A DNA stretch of 34,499 nucleotides from Plantago elongata. Taxonomy: Eukaryota; Streptophyta; Magnoliopsida; Lamiales; Plantaginaceae. Below are positions 1 to 9,234 of this stretch, piece after piece (the first letter of the stretch is position 1; the number at the start of each line of letters is the position of its first letter). The stretch lies in the NCBI GenBank assembly GCA_036897095.1, contig JAYMSP010001230.1, positions 1 to 34,499 on the forward strand, written 5' to 3'. The notes beneath the pieces are model-generated. The model was not told where the DNA came from. It worked only from the letters and a program-made list of their open reading frames with translations, and did no database searches. Position numbers and translations under genes: made by a program.

Positions 1-4
1 CGCC

Positions 5-226
5 ATGATTTGTAACGAGGAGAAAGCTCAGTCGATGCTGAATCGATTCATTACCATGAAAGCCGACGAGAAGAAGAAGCCCAAGGAGCGCCGACCCTTT
101 CTCGCCTCCGAGTACCGCGACCTGGCTGAGGCCGACAAGTGGCGCCAGCAAATCATGCGCGAAATCGATCGTAAAGTCGCCGAGATTCAGAACGAAGCGG
201 CTGGAAAGAAGATAACAAAGAACTGA
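5..226 (+). pseudogene. ISY1: Truncated ISY1-like splicing factor fragment
   Basis: The 73-codon reading frame matches the N-terminus of plant ISY1, a spliceosome (NineTeen-complex associated) protein of roughly 300 residues. Recognisable segments are NEEKAQSMLNRFITMKA, KERRPFLASEYRDLAEADKW and QQIMREIDRKVAEIQNE. After about residue 63 the match stops abruptly. It is replaced by a ten-residue tail (AAGKKITKN region) and a TGA, with further stops just downstream. The start codon sits where the family start is, but residues 2-3 are IC instead of the usual AR. The upstream region lies outside the window, so a promoter cannot be judged. The best reading is a truncated gene copy or retrocopy. A functional micro-protein is possible but unsupported. 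Identity of the segment is confident; pseudogene status is inferred from the truncation. Confidence 0.8.
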
Positions 227-1453
227 AGAAGAAATTGAATTAGTGCTGGATTTCTGATTTCAGGATGTTTAATTGTAAAAAAGAGCTTCAACTTTTTTTT
301 TTTAAACTGCCTCGCCTCGAGCCGGCGGTTTGCCGGTTCGATCCTGCTCGAACGGTTTTCTGAGAAATGTTTTTTGGCGGTTTTCAGTACTACAACAAAC
401 CGCTCGCTTGCAATTTTACGGTCGAAGCAGTTGGGCCGATCGGTCCGGTCCGGTTTTCAAAACATAGGTGTGTAGTAGTACATGAAGGCCGATCAAGTTG
501 TGCCTCTTCAAATATAAAATGCATAGCTAACGTTGTTAAATTTCATACTTTGAACGAGTTACCCATACCCATGTCGTATTATTTTTGGGTGAATTCTATT
601 TCTAGCTACTATCTAGCTATTTATTATTGGTACTGGTACTAGTTATCAGAGTGTATGGTGGTGTTAATCTTCCAAACAATCATAAAGTGCGTTACAAATT
701 AAAACAAGTGTAGGTGTACAGTTTAATTAAGGCAATTACGGGTGTGCATTTAATTCGACGAATCATAGCTCGGCCAACTCAGAATTTTCCGATTACAACT
801 ATGCTTACGTGGAAATGCAACCCGTACACGACAGCATAAATTAATTGCAATTAATTGACCATCATAAAGTAACATCGTTCTGAAACTCCCAATTTTAATG
901 AAACAATATTTACTGTAGTAATAATTACGAAAAAGTTTAAGCGGCTGAATTAATTACCTCGATCTGCGTTATAAACTCTAACCAGTTTCCTCCAATTCAC
1001 TGACCAATGGTAAATATCTGGCTTTAATCTATCCACCAAACTTATTGGACAACGACCAGTGACCGATTATTTCAGCTTTCAATTTGGTATCAACATACAC
1101 ATACTTGTTACGCTTAGAGTTCTTAACGTTACCTTTCTTAACCACTTGTACCGGACATATTCATTAATATAGCTTTCGAATTTCAATTTTCAAGCTTTAA
1201 ATCTTTTTAATTCACCTGCCCAAATGTTGATATGTGACTTCAATTTTGACACTAGCTTTAATATACTAATTCATGGTTTTTCTTATACAACGCGCTTTTT
1301 TTAATAAAAAGAGTTAGTGTTGTCGAATTATAGGAATACGAATTAAATGTTTGGAAATTCTCACCCGTAATATAATCCTGTTGGCCACATGTCAGATCCC
1401 CATGGGTTGAATAGTAATGTCAAGAGAGGCTTTAGTACTAAACACAAGTCGCT
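227..1453. other. Intergenic, no gene recognised
   Basis: AT-rich DNA without a convincing reading frame. A GC-rich island at about 310-470 contains CCGG-rich short repeats and a small hairpin (GTTCGA 336-341 with TCGAAC 348-353), and reads like a decayed repeat. The 91-codon open frame at 367-642 has low-complexity, Tyr/Ser-rich composition and resembles no family I know. The right part is the upstream region of the DUF761 gene. Confidence 0.6.
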
Positions 1454-1461
1454 TATAAATA
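1454..1461 (+). promoter_or_regulatory. TATA box of the DUF761 gene
   Basis: TATAAATA lies 113 bp upstream of the ATG at 1567. Transcription would be expected to start about 30 bp downstream, near 1485-1495, leaving a 5' leader of about 75 bp that is rich in C and A. The motif and its spacing are visible; use as a promoter is inferred. Confidence 0.65.
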
Positions 1462-1566
1462 CACCTACACATCCCTTTGTTCTGATGTCCAAACCTGCTG
1501 AAACCACAACCAAACTTGCCCTTTCATCACTTTCCAGTTTCCAATTCCACCATTAGAAAGAAAAAA

Positions 1567-2157
1567 ATGGAAATGAAGAAAAACCAGCCAAAAGTAGCAA
1601 AAAAACTATGGAAACTCCTCCAAATAGTGCTATACATGACAAAGATCAGAACCATAGGCAAAAGCAAGGTAATTCTTGACCTCCAAACGCTTCTCAAACG
1701 AACCAAATCCAACCTCATCGACAACAACTACTACTCCGCCTTAACGTGTCGCTCAAACGACGGAAACATGTCGTTCATTTCGCCCCGGGAGTACGAGTTC
1801 AGCTGCAGCAATACTCCCGCACACAAAAACCGAAAAAGTCACAACAACCAGTACTATTACCGAGCTGAAGATCAAGCGAGTGCGGTTCAAAAGGTTCTCG
1901 AGATGTTGAACCGGAACGATTCCAACATCGAGGCCTCGCCTCTGAACCTGCCGGGTTTCGGGCACAGCCCTTACGCGGTGAGGCAACTTAGAGTGACGGA
2001 TTCGCCATTCGCGACTACGGAGGTTGGCAGTGGCAGTTGCCAAGTGGACAAGGATTGTGAGGAGTTTATTAACAAGTTCTACAAGAGTTTAAAGAAGGAG
2101 AGGAGAATAGCAGCTTTGGATCAATCTCCATCGCCTTGCCATATGTGGGCTAGATGA
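1567..2157 (+). CDS. DUF761 domain protein (cotton-fibre-expressed type)
   Basis: Single-exon gene of 196 residues. The start chosen is the ATG at 1567 (context AAAAAAATGGAA); an upstream in-frame extension to 1516 would need a TTG start. The N-terminus is basic (KKNQPKVAKKLWKLLQIVLY, then DLQTLLKRTKS), matching the LWK...LLKR layout of plant DUF761 proteins. The middle has the typical REYEFSCSNTP motif at about 91-101, and residues about 153-160 read VRQLRVTDSPF. The C-terminus has the DUF761 signature VDKDCEEFINKFYKSLKKER. These proteins are plant-specific and often stress- or development-responsive, but their biochemical role is unknown. Codon use and the intact frame suggest a live gene, with a TATA box 113 bp upstream. 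Confidence 0.85.
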   Translation: MEMKKNQPKVAKKLWKLLQIVLYMTKIRTIGKSKVILDLQTLLKRTKSNLIDNNYYSALTCRSNDGNMSFISPREYEFSCSNTPAHKNRKSHNNQYYYRAEDQASAVQKVLEMLNRNDSNIEASPLNLPGFGHSPYAVRQLRVTDSPFATTEVGSGSCQVDKDCEEFINKFYKSLKKERRIAALDQSPSPCHMWAR

Positions 2158-2457
2158 TCAGGTGATCTATCATCATCAATGAGCTAGCTATAGGGACCAA
2201 ATTAATACTACTACACTGCAAGTAGTACTACTGTTACTGTATGTCTTTAAATTCTTGTTTTGCCATGGAATTTATTAGCTAGCTAGATTTCTTAGCCTCA
2301 CCTTATCTGGAATGGAAAGTAGTTGTGTTTTTAACGACATTTTATTGCTATTGGTACCAAATCAAAGTACTACCGTATTGGTTTTGTTTTATATTGCTAA
2401 TTGTGTGATTAACTGATCATCATAATTCGTTGTGTGAATTTAACTACTTTGGTTCTT
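2158..2457. other. 3' flank of DUF761 gene
   Basis: AT-rich DNA following the DUF761 stop codon. It should contain the 3' untranslated region, but I see no canonical AATAAA close to the stop that settles the end. No other feature is recognised. Confidence 0.5.
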
Positions 2458-3326
2458 TAAACCATATAATATATCTTTTATTGTTCTACATTAAAATAGC
2501 ATTACACTTTTAAAAATGTCGTTTTAATTTTATAATTTATTTAATATTTCTTCTCTATTTTACAATAATAAAAATAAATCTTTAATTGTCATGCTAAAGA
2601 GTCACTTCACTCGTCAAAGTGTCGTTCACTATTACACTTTGTTTAGCACTTCTTCTCTATTCTCCTGCAACCGGCTACTAACCTCCCACCACACACAACA
2701 CTCCTTCAGAATTTTTACAGATGCATTCCAAAATATATTTTCAAAAGGAATTGAAAACACTTTAGAACACGGCGAATAGGATTAGTCTAGGTGAATGTTG
2801 TGATTGTTGATTGAGTTCAGGTAAATAAACCAAGCTAGAATTGTTTAAATGATGTCAATGGATTCTGGGTAGTTTGAGGACTTTTAACTTTTTGGTGGAT
2901 ATTGTACCCATTAACAAGAATCAAGTCATTCAATGCATATGTATTTTATTTTTGCACATAAGTATTTGTATTATGTCGTTCTTTTAAAAATATTATATAT
3001 TTACGATTATATTTTTCTCGCATAACTCCTTAAACTACTAAATTTGGAGACACCTCACACCTTATAGAAAATAGTAAAAGGTCTACATTACATACAAATT
3101 ACTCATTTAAGTTGGTCCAAGCCAACTTACCCAACAAATAAAGTGAAGATACACTTTCACTTATGGATTAGTAATATTCAAAATTACGCTACTTTCTAAA
3201 TTATAACTAGTGTACACAAATATGTAGATTTGTTTGCATTTACTCATCCAAAATACTAATATATTATGAAATATAATATGCGAGTTCGTATAAATTCAAT
3301 TAATTTTATCAAATTTATAGGCACCG
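2458..3326. repeat. Dispersed repeat, copy 1
   Basis: This 869-bp segment is collinear with 27026-27804 in the same orientation. Shared landmarks, in order, are ATTACACTTT, a CTTCTCTATT motif occurring twice in each copy, AACACTCCTTC, GGAATTGAAAACACTTTAGA, TTGAGTTCAG, AACAAG, CTCCTTAAACTACTAAAT, CACTTATGGATT, and a shared end AAATTTATAGGCACCG. Copy 1 has about 85 bp absent from copy 2, near 3070-3155. I see no clear terminal inverted repeats, no TG...CA ends and no coding domain. The element class is therefore unknown; a non-autonomous DNA element or a duplicated gene-leader fragment are both possible. Confidence 0.75.
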
Positions 3327-4462
3327 TACTAATGTATCATTTTTAGTTTATATATATATTGGTTGTGACTTTTATTGATAGGAAAAATATTGTGTGGAAC
3401 TAAACTAGCTAGCACGCACATATAATGCACATAAAAGGAAAAAATCAGAAAGGATTCTACCTGCAATCTTATTTGGTAGTGCATCACTGTAAAAGTACTT
3501 GCTGTTTTGGTTATGTCTCGTGTATCAAACTCCAAAAGTGTACCATATTAGTTAGTGTGTAGTAAGTGTTACCATGTGCAATCCGAAGACCTTGGTTTGT
3601 TTAAATTTGTTATTCTTTTTCGTTCGGACGAAATCACTAATAAACTGGTTGAACTAGAATTTTAATTGAAACAACACTCCGTAAAATCCATACGATACAT
3701 TAAGGTTACAACTTAATTACATGTTTGGTTAAGCAAATTTTACAGAGGAGATCGAAACCACGTGTATATAGATGGGCAATGTGTACATAAGTGTATAAGG
3801 CAGCTGAGACCAATCAATATCCTTAAATTTTAGTTTGATTGTTTGTTGACGACTTGACGTTCAAGTGCGTTTTCTAACCACCATCTTGTGTATCTGAAGT
3901 TGTTTACTTCTTCCATGGTTATTGTCCAGTGTTTGAGATATCTATCACGGAACATTAAGTAATTTAACGTGTAACATAAGAAACTCAGTCGTGGTACCTT
4001 TAGTATTTATATTTTTCAGAAACTGCAAAAGATATAGTATTAGCTAGAACTTCAAAATGTTTACATCATAAGAAGTACTCAAATTATCATACTAGAAACA
4101 TACATCTTAACCACCAAAACATGGCCTAAACCTCCACAAACAAACAACCCAACCCATTACATTCAATTCTATACATACTTAGATTCCCTTATCTGAAAAT
4201 CACACCAACTCAACTTTAATTCGGTTCAGTTCCATTAAATTTAATAAATTCAATTCAGTTTAATTCTATAAATTTCAGTTAAAAAGAATAAAAGATCGGA
4301 ACTCCTAAATAGTGGTTATATTTAATCAATTTATACAAATTCATTTAACAATTTGTCTCACTCATGAGCTCATTTAACAATTCAGATTCCATCGGCTCAT
4401 TCAATTTGTCTTGCAGAAAAGAAAGCCTACATATTTTTACCCTAACAGGCAATTTTATTTTG
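3327..4462. other. Intergenic, nothing recognised
   Basis: AT-rich DNA with no coding frame, RNA gene or repeat structure that I can support. The open frames here are short and of low complexity. Confidence 0.5.
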
Positions 4463-4477
4463 TTTTGATTTAAGTTT
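4463..4477. repeat. Target-site duplication of LINE-A (3' side)
   Basis: TTTTGATTTAAGTTT is identical to the 15 bp at 8918-8932. It abuts the T-rich end of LINE-A, which is the element's poly-A end read on the minus strand. A perfect 15-bp match at exactly the positions expected for the two element ends supports target-primed insertion. Confidence 0.85.
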
Positions 4478-4543
4478 TTTTTAAACCAAATTGATAAATG
4501 CCCATCAATGAATAACGTCATACAACAACGAGCCACATAGCCC

Positions 4544-6577
4544 CTACCTAACCGCTCGACGAGCCAACTTATGAGCTAGCGAATTATCATCTCGCGACAC
4601 ATGAGCTAAACTAAAAGACTCGAAGGAACCTGCTAAATACTTAATGTCAAAGAGAACATGACCAACAACTGAAAAATCAAAGTCAATTGAATTAAACGAC
4701 TTAACAATAGAAAGACAATCAGAAAACATGCTAATCTTCTCCCACCATTGCAACACCGCCCAATGTACAGTTGCTCGAATGTCATAGGCTTCAATACTCT
4801 GTGGAGAGAGTGGTGACTCCTCCACCTCCATACGTCTCGCAATCTACCCATCATGCATCCAGACCCCATACCCAATCCCCACGCGTTTCCCATCAACCGA
4901 GAAAACAACATCAACATTAATCCGAACCGACCCTTCCTTCGCCAAAGTCGTAGTCGACTCCCTAACCCTCATTGCCTCTTCCATACCGGCTGCCCCCCTA
5001 CTCGAAATTTGCCCAACCCCTGATCTCCCCGTTCTACATGTCGCAACTAGAGATTTTAGCTTTGGTCAAGATGTCATTCCGCAGAGACACAAATCTTCCA
5101 CAAACTCCACCACTTCCAAAGGTGAGCTTGGCTTCTCCTCATGAGCCACTTGATTTAGATGGTACCAAATTCCCCACATAAGCATCATGGCAAACTCCCA
5201 ATCCTCTCGACCCAACCCCTTATATAAGCCTCGCACCCATTCTTCGACAGTTTCAACGGGTGCCCCCCAATGTGCAAAAGGTAAGTTGCTCAATGCCCAG
5301 ATTTGACGCCAGAAGCTACACTCCTTCAAGTGATGTAACGTAGTCTCCTCACCCCCACACACACCGGACAACTAGTGTTATCCACCACCCTACGTCTTCG
5401 AAGCTGAACCAAAGTTGGGACAACATCCTTACAAGTCGCCAAATGCAGATTTTTACTTTCCCGGGTAGCCCCAAATGCCATAAAAAATCCCATGACTCCT
5501 CCCTCATGTTCGAAGTTACATCCCCACATCGTTCCTCAATCTGATTCTTCAGCCACGTGCGAGCTACATAATATCCAGAGCGGACCGTATAAATCCCCTG
5601 AGGTGTGAGGCTTCACACGAGACGATCTGAATATCACTCTCTGCTAACGGAAGCCGTCGAGCTCCTCCTTTAGCTTGCCAACAACGCTTCGCACGTGACC
5701 AAAGGTGGTCAGGTCCCAGCTTGTTAAGCCCACTCGCAGCCCCTGAATATTCTCGTAGACCCGCTCGTCAACTGCCTGCCCATGTCCACTTTCTCAATAG
5801 CTCCGTATAACCTCCTCACAATCATGTTCTTTCGCCCACTTAGCCTCAAATATGAAAATTTTCTTCTTCCATATAGCTCCCACTCTAGTGCCGCCATCCA
5901 AGCTCAGTAATACGGGGCAGTGATCAGATCATCTAGCTACCAAATATTGCATTAACCACTCCGATGAGGCTAGTACTCTATCTAAACGTCTCCAAATAGT
6001 AAGTGGTTCCATTCGATTATCAGTCCACGTGAATGGAAACCCTTGGAAGCCAAGATCAACTAGACCTACATCAGTTAAAGTCTCTCGGAAGTTCCTCATA
6101 CGCCAATTAGGAGTCGGCACTCCCCCACCCCCTCACGCCTTTCTGTATCAGCGAGAACCTCGTAAAAATCCCCCATGCACACCAAGGCAATGATGACAAG
6201 GTCCCTAGATGACGAAGAAGATCCCAAGTACGCTTCCTTGGAGCCGCCTCCGGCTCTCCGTAGAACCCTGTGAACCTCCAAGGTGGTTTTGTCGCATCCG
6301 GAAACACGATAGCGTCAATAAGATTTGCAGAGAAGTTCTGTATCGATACCATGACATGTTTTTCCCATAGCAACGCAAGACCCCCTGATAAACCCTGCGC
6401 CTCAACTCCAATACCATTCCAACCTATTTTTTCCTTTAAATTTTCTATTTTCCTAAATCCTACTTTGGTCTCCATCAAGAAAATCAGAATGGGCTTATTT
6501 ACCCTGAGCAACTCGATCACGGTACGAACCTTGCAGGGGTGCCCAATCCCACGAACGTTTCATGCTAGGCAACTCAT
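4544..6577 (-). pseudogene. LINE-A ORF2 remnant: endonuclease, zf-RVT, RNase H
   Basis: The start is the ATG at 6577 (MSCLA then a stop in place of the usual Trp, then NVRGIGHP), 22 bp past the ORF1 stop. The AP-endonuclease-like domain runs to about 5880. It shows METKV, GDFYEVL (normally GDFNE), GFPFTWTDNR, RRLDRVLAS and SDHCPVLLS. The linker ends at VGKLKEELDG (about 5660), and the sequence then jumps to PLAESDIQ, just ahead of the reverse-transcriptase zinc-binding region. That region includes GIYTVRSGYYVAR, WHLGLPGKVKI and SCPVC...HHLKECSFWRQIW, down to about 5270. The RNase H domain ends at 4544 and keeps Asp in NVD, Glu in SIEAYD, Asp in FSDCLS and the NSLAHKLARRA end. The whole reverse transcriptase is missing, about 2 kb compared with LINE-B ORF2 (4.07 kb against 2.03 kb here). 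Frameshifts interrupt the rest. Confidence 0.88.
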
Positions 6578-6598
6578 TGCTCTTCGCCGTTCTTGAAC

Positions 6599-8102
6599 TC
6601 AAGTACCCCCTGAAGAAATCACATCGACCTCCACCCTTTTCCTCGGGTATTCTGAAACCTCCATAAAATCTCTCGCTTGCCTCGTCCCTCCACTTATCTT
6701 CACACTTGTTGCCCCCTTTTTTTCGGACTTAGGCTCCCCTGCTTTCTTTATGATCTTTGGCTTACAAGAGTTGGTTTGTTTCCTTGCAAAGAATTGGTCA
6801 CCAACACCTCTACCAACCCTTTCCCCGGACTTGTCTCCTTAACTCCCTGACACACTTATACCATACTATCTTGTTTCGAGCTCACAATCTGATTACGCTG
6901 CCTGACCACCTCCGCTTGTGTCGAACTCAGAGTTCCCTCAACTAGTTGTTTCAACTTCCCAACATCAGTTAATCGAGTAGCGAAGTTGTCCATCAACATT
7001 TGCACCTGTTTCTCCCAACCATTCTGCACCCCTGGCCCTTACCCTTATCCGTATAGTCCCCCGCATCCCCTCCTGTTCCACTGACCCCTCCCAACTGAGC
7101 TCTACTAGTATCCAAGCCACCACTCTCCGTTGAGACACACCTTTGTAGCTCATTCATAGATAGTAGGCCGTTCCCACTCCCCTGTTTATTGACATTCCAA
7201 TCAGCCACATCTGATCGAGTCCCACCTTGAGCACTTGTGTGCGTCTTTGGACTAAAAATATTTGACCCTCGCACACCATGTTTATCAATCTGTCTGCTCG
7301 GTCTCAAATCCACCATAGGAGAATTCATGTTAAAAGAACGACTACCTGCCGAGCCCCCAAACACAGTTCCTATCCTATTAGTCGCCCGAAGCCACTCCCC
7401 ATAGTTATGGTGCTCCTCCAGAATATCTCCTTCCACATAATACTACCAAGGACAGTCCTTGATCAGGTGGCCTATAATCCCGCAAAAATAGCAGAAGTTT
7501 GGCAACTTCTCATATGATAACTTCTATTGTGTTCTCTCCCCCCTGATCTAACTAATATGTGTTACCCTTGGGATAGGTTTCATGATATCGATCGCAACAC
7601 GAATTCGAAGGAACACATGTGGATTATTTCCGTCCTTATCCCGATCCACTCCTTTAAAAATTCCCACAGCATTCCCTATTGCCTCCGCAATCTGTCTCGT
7701 AGTTCTACCCCATGGTAGCCCTTTAACCCTCATGTGGAACTCACAAGAATCCAATTCTACCGTCTCAGGGGCTGCATCATCCGGGGATCTCCCCCACCAA
7801 TATTAGATTTTTTTTGTAATGCCACGGACCTCCACAAAGAGCACGCTCCCTATCCTTAATATGTTTAAATGCAAACATGAACCTATTCTCCCTTGCTAAT
7901 TTCTTCACCTCAACGCCCAAAGACGGGCTCCATAGCTCTGAGGCTATAGCCGTAAAGTTGTCCCAATTAATCGGCCATCTCCCCAAAACTTGCCAACCAA
8001 TAACAGTGATGATCCCACCGCTCCTTCAGCCCACCCCTCATCCCCAATAACCCACCCACTCAGTTCATGCTCCGTAAGTCCATTCCCTGAACCTGACGCC
8101 AT
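6599..8102 (-). pseudogene. LINE-A ORF1 (gag-like, DUF4283 and CCHC)
   Basis: The start is the ATG at 8102, opening MASGSGNGLTEHELSGW; the frame ends in TGA at 6601-6599, about 1.5 kb. The first domain is DUF4283: LLLVGK, a one-base frameshift near 7985, then GRWPINWDNF, FMFAFKHIKDRERAL and GGPWHYKKNLILVG. A second frameshift near 7790 leads to FHMRVKGLPWGRTTRQIAEA and LRIRVAIDIMKPIPR. A zinc knuckle CYFCGIIGHLIKDC (CX2CX4HX4C) follows at about 7455-7500, then a TAG and a hydrophilic tail with at least two more disruptions. ORF1 proteins of plant L1 elements bind element RNA. This copy cannot make one because of the frameshifts and stops. Confidence 0.87.
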
Positions 8103-8388
8103 CCTCTATGTCTACGTCGACCCAAAACCGATCACCAGTACTATACCACCAGAACCAACGCACAAGTACTTCAGTAATTACGTCAGCCCTACCTGCAAAA
8201 TAAGAATAACAAAAATCCCCAAACAAAGCACGAAAACAAAGCAGCCTAATGGCACGCGCAAACACACACACCAAACAAAGTCAACACACTAAAACAAAGA
8301 CTGAAACAGAAAAGATGAATGCTGGCACGAAATAAGAATGACACAAACCCAAAAAGTGATCCTAAACACTGACAAGGTCCCCAAAGCT

Positions 8389-8601
8389 CGACTATGAGGG
8401 TCTCCTTTCTTTACGACCCCTAGGTTACTTTTCTGACTGGACTACGAGATCTCCGATCTTTTCAATCTCTAGGCTTACTTTTTAGTCGTAGATTTGCTAC
8501 AGAGATCTCCTTTTTTCACAATCCCTAGGTTCCTTTTCTTTCCTAGGACTGCGACCAAGGTCTCCGTATCTTTACGACCGTCAGGTTACTTTTCTGCCGT
8601 A
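8389..8601 (-). repeat. Tandem array in the LINE-A 5' leader
   Basis: Four imperfect direct repeats of about 51-56 bp, at 8389-8439, 8440-8490, 8491-8546 and 8547-8601, with a partial fifth start after 8601. Each contains GATCTCC or GGTCTCC, then a T-rich stretch, then CCCTAGGTTACTTTTCT or a close variant, then GTAGA or GGACT. The array lies about 290-500 bp upstream of the ORF1 start in the element's direction, a position comparable to promoter monomers known in some animal L1 elements. Repeat structure is seen directly; a promoter role is inference. Confidence 0.75.
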
Positions 8602-8917
8602 GATTTTCGATCAATCTTGAATTTTTTTAAAATTTTTTTCTTGTTTTTTTTTTTTTTTTTTTTGTTGGTGATGGATCTTGACTCCAAATAATCACACTAC
8701 TGCTAAGGAAAACTAGAAAACTATGCTCTAGCGATAACTTCCACCAGCTATGGTTTATGTTCTACTGTCAAATAGTCCACAAAGCTTCTCCAACCACGGT
8801 AGAACCAGAGCAAAACAGAACGAAAAGGAGATCAGAATCGGACGGAAAACGGCGATAGATTTAGGGTTCCATACGGACGGCTGCTCTCCATGCGGAAAAA
8901 AGACTCCATCCGGAAAT

Positions 8918-8932
8918 TTTTGATTTAAGTTT
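8918..8932. repeat. Target-site duplication of LINE-A (5' side)
   Basis: Second copy of TTTTGATTTAAGTTT, identical to 4463-4477, marking the 5' end of LINE-A at 8917. The following 8933-9036 is about 104 bp of pre-insertion DNA left between the two LINEs. Confidence 0.85.
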
Positions 8933-9036
8933 CACTCTGTCGTTTTGGATCATTCATGGGCACAATTAGTATCTGATTTTTTCCGATTTTGTTTAGTGAT
9001 TCATGAATAATTTGGCTAAATTTCTCATTTACAAAC

Positions 9037-9050
9037 ATCCATAAGGCCAA
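9037..9050. repeat. Target-site duplication of LINE-B (5' side)
   Basis: ATCCATAAGGCCAA matches ATCCACAAGGCCAA at 14891-14904 with a single T/C difference. It lies directly before the 5' end of LINE-B. The mismatch fits decay after insertion. Confidence 0.8.
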
Positions 9051-9234
9051 CAACAATCCATTTACGACCTAGTGCTTCGGAAAATTCGCTTATGCCCTGC
9101 CGTTCGAAATTGCTCCCTGCCTTGGATTCTGACCCCCTGAAACCCTGTACGGGTAACAATGTGCCCCCCCTTGTCCCCCCCCCCCCACTAGGAACCGGAA
9201 ACACACTCGCTAAGACCAGCCGAAATCTGCGTCA

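Larger units (their letters stand above)
4478..8917 (-). mobile_element. LINE-A: L1-type retrotransposon with RT deleted
   Basis: A 4.44-kb non-LTR retrotransposon on the minus strand, bounded by perfect 15-bp target-site duplications (4463-4477 and 8918-8932). In its own direction it has a 5' leader of about 815 bp containing an A20 tract (T20 at 8644-8663) and a tandem array (8389-8601). ORF1 follows (8102 to 6599), with a DUF4283 domain and a CCHC knuckle. Then comes ORF2 (6577 to 4544), with endonuclease, zinc-binding and RNase H domains but no reverse transcriptase. After ORF2 there is about 65 bp of 3' sequence and a short A tail (T run ending at 4482). It is dead: several frameshifts and stops plus the internal deletion. 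Element extent is well supported by the duplications. Confidence 0.9.

Noticed and set aside
335-353. GGTTCGATCC resembles a tRNA B box, possibly a tRNA or SINE head
   Set aside because: No matching A box, no cloverleaf arms and no SINE-like body or tail could be found; more likely a GC-rich repeat fragment with a small hairpin.
367-642. A 91-codon open frame on the plus strand
   Set aside because: Low-complexity Tyr/Ser-rich composition, no family resemblance and no promoter; the region looks like decayed repeat DNA.
4544-8102. Minus-strand open frames in LINE-A as host genes
   Set aside because: All carry endonuclease, zinc-binding, RNase H or gag-like motifs in LINE order, between matching target-site duplications.
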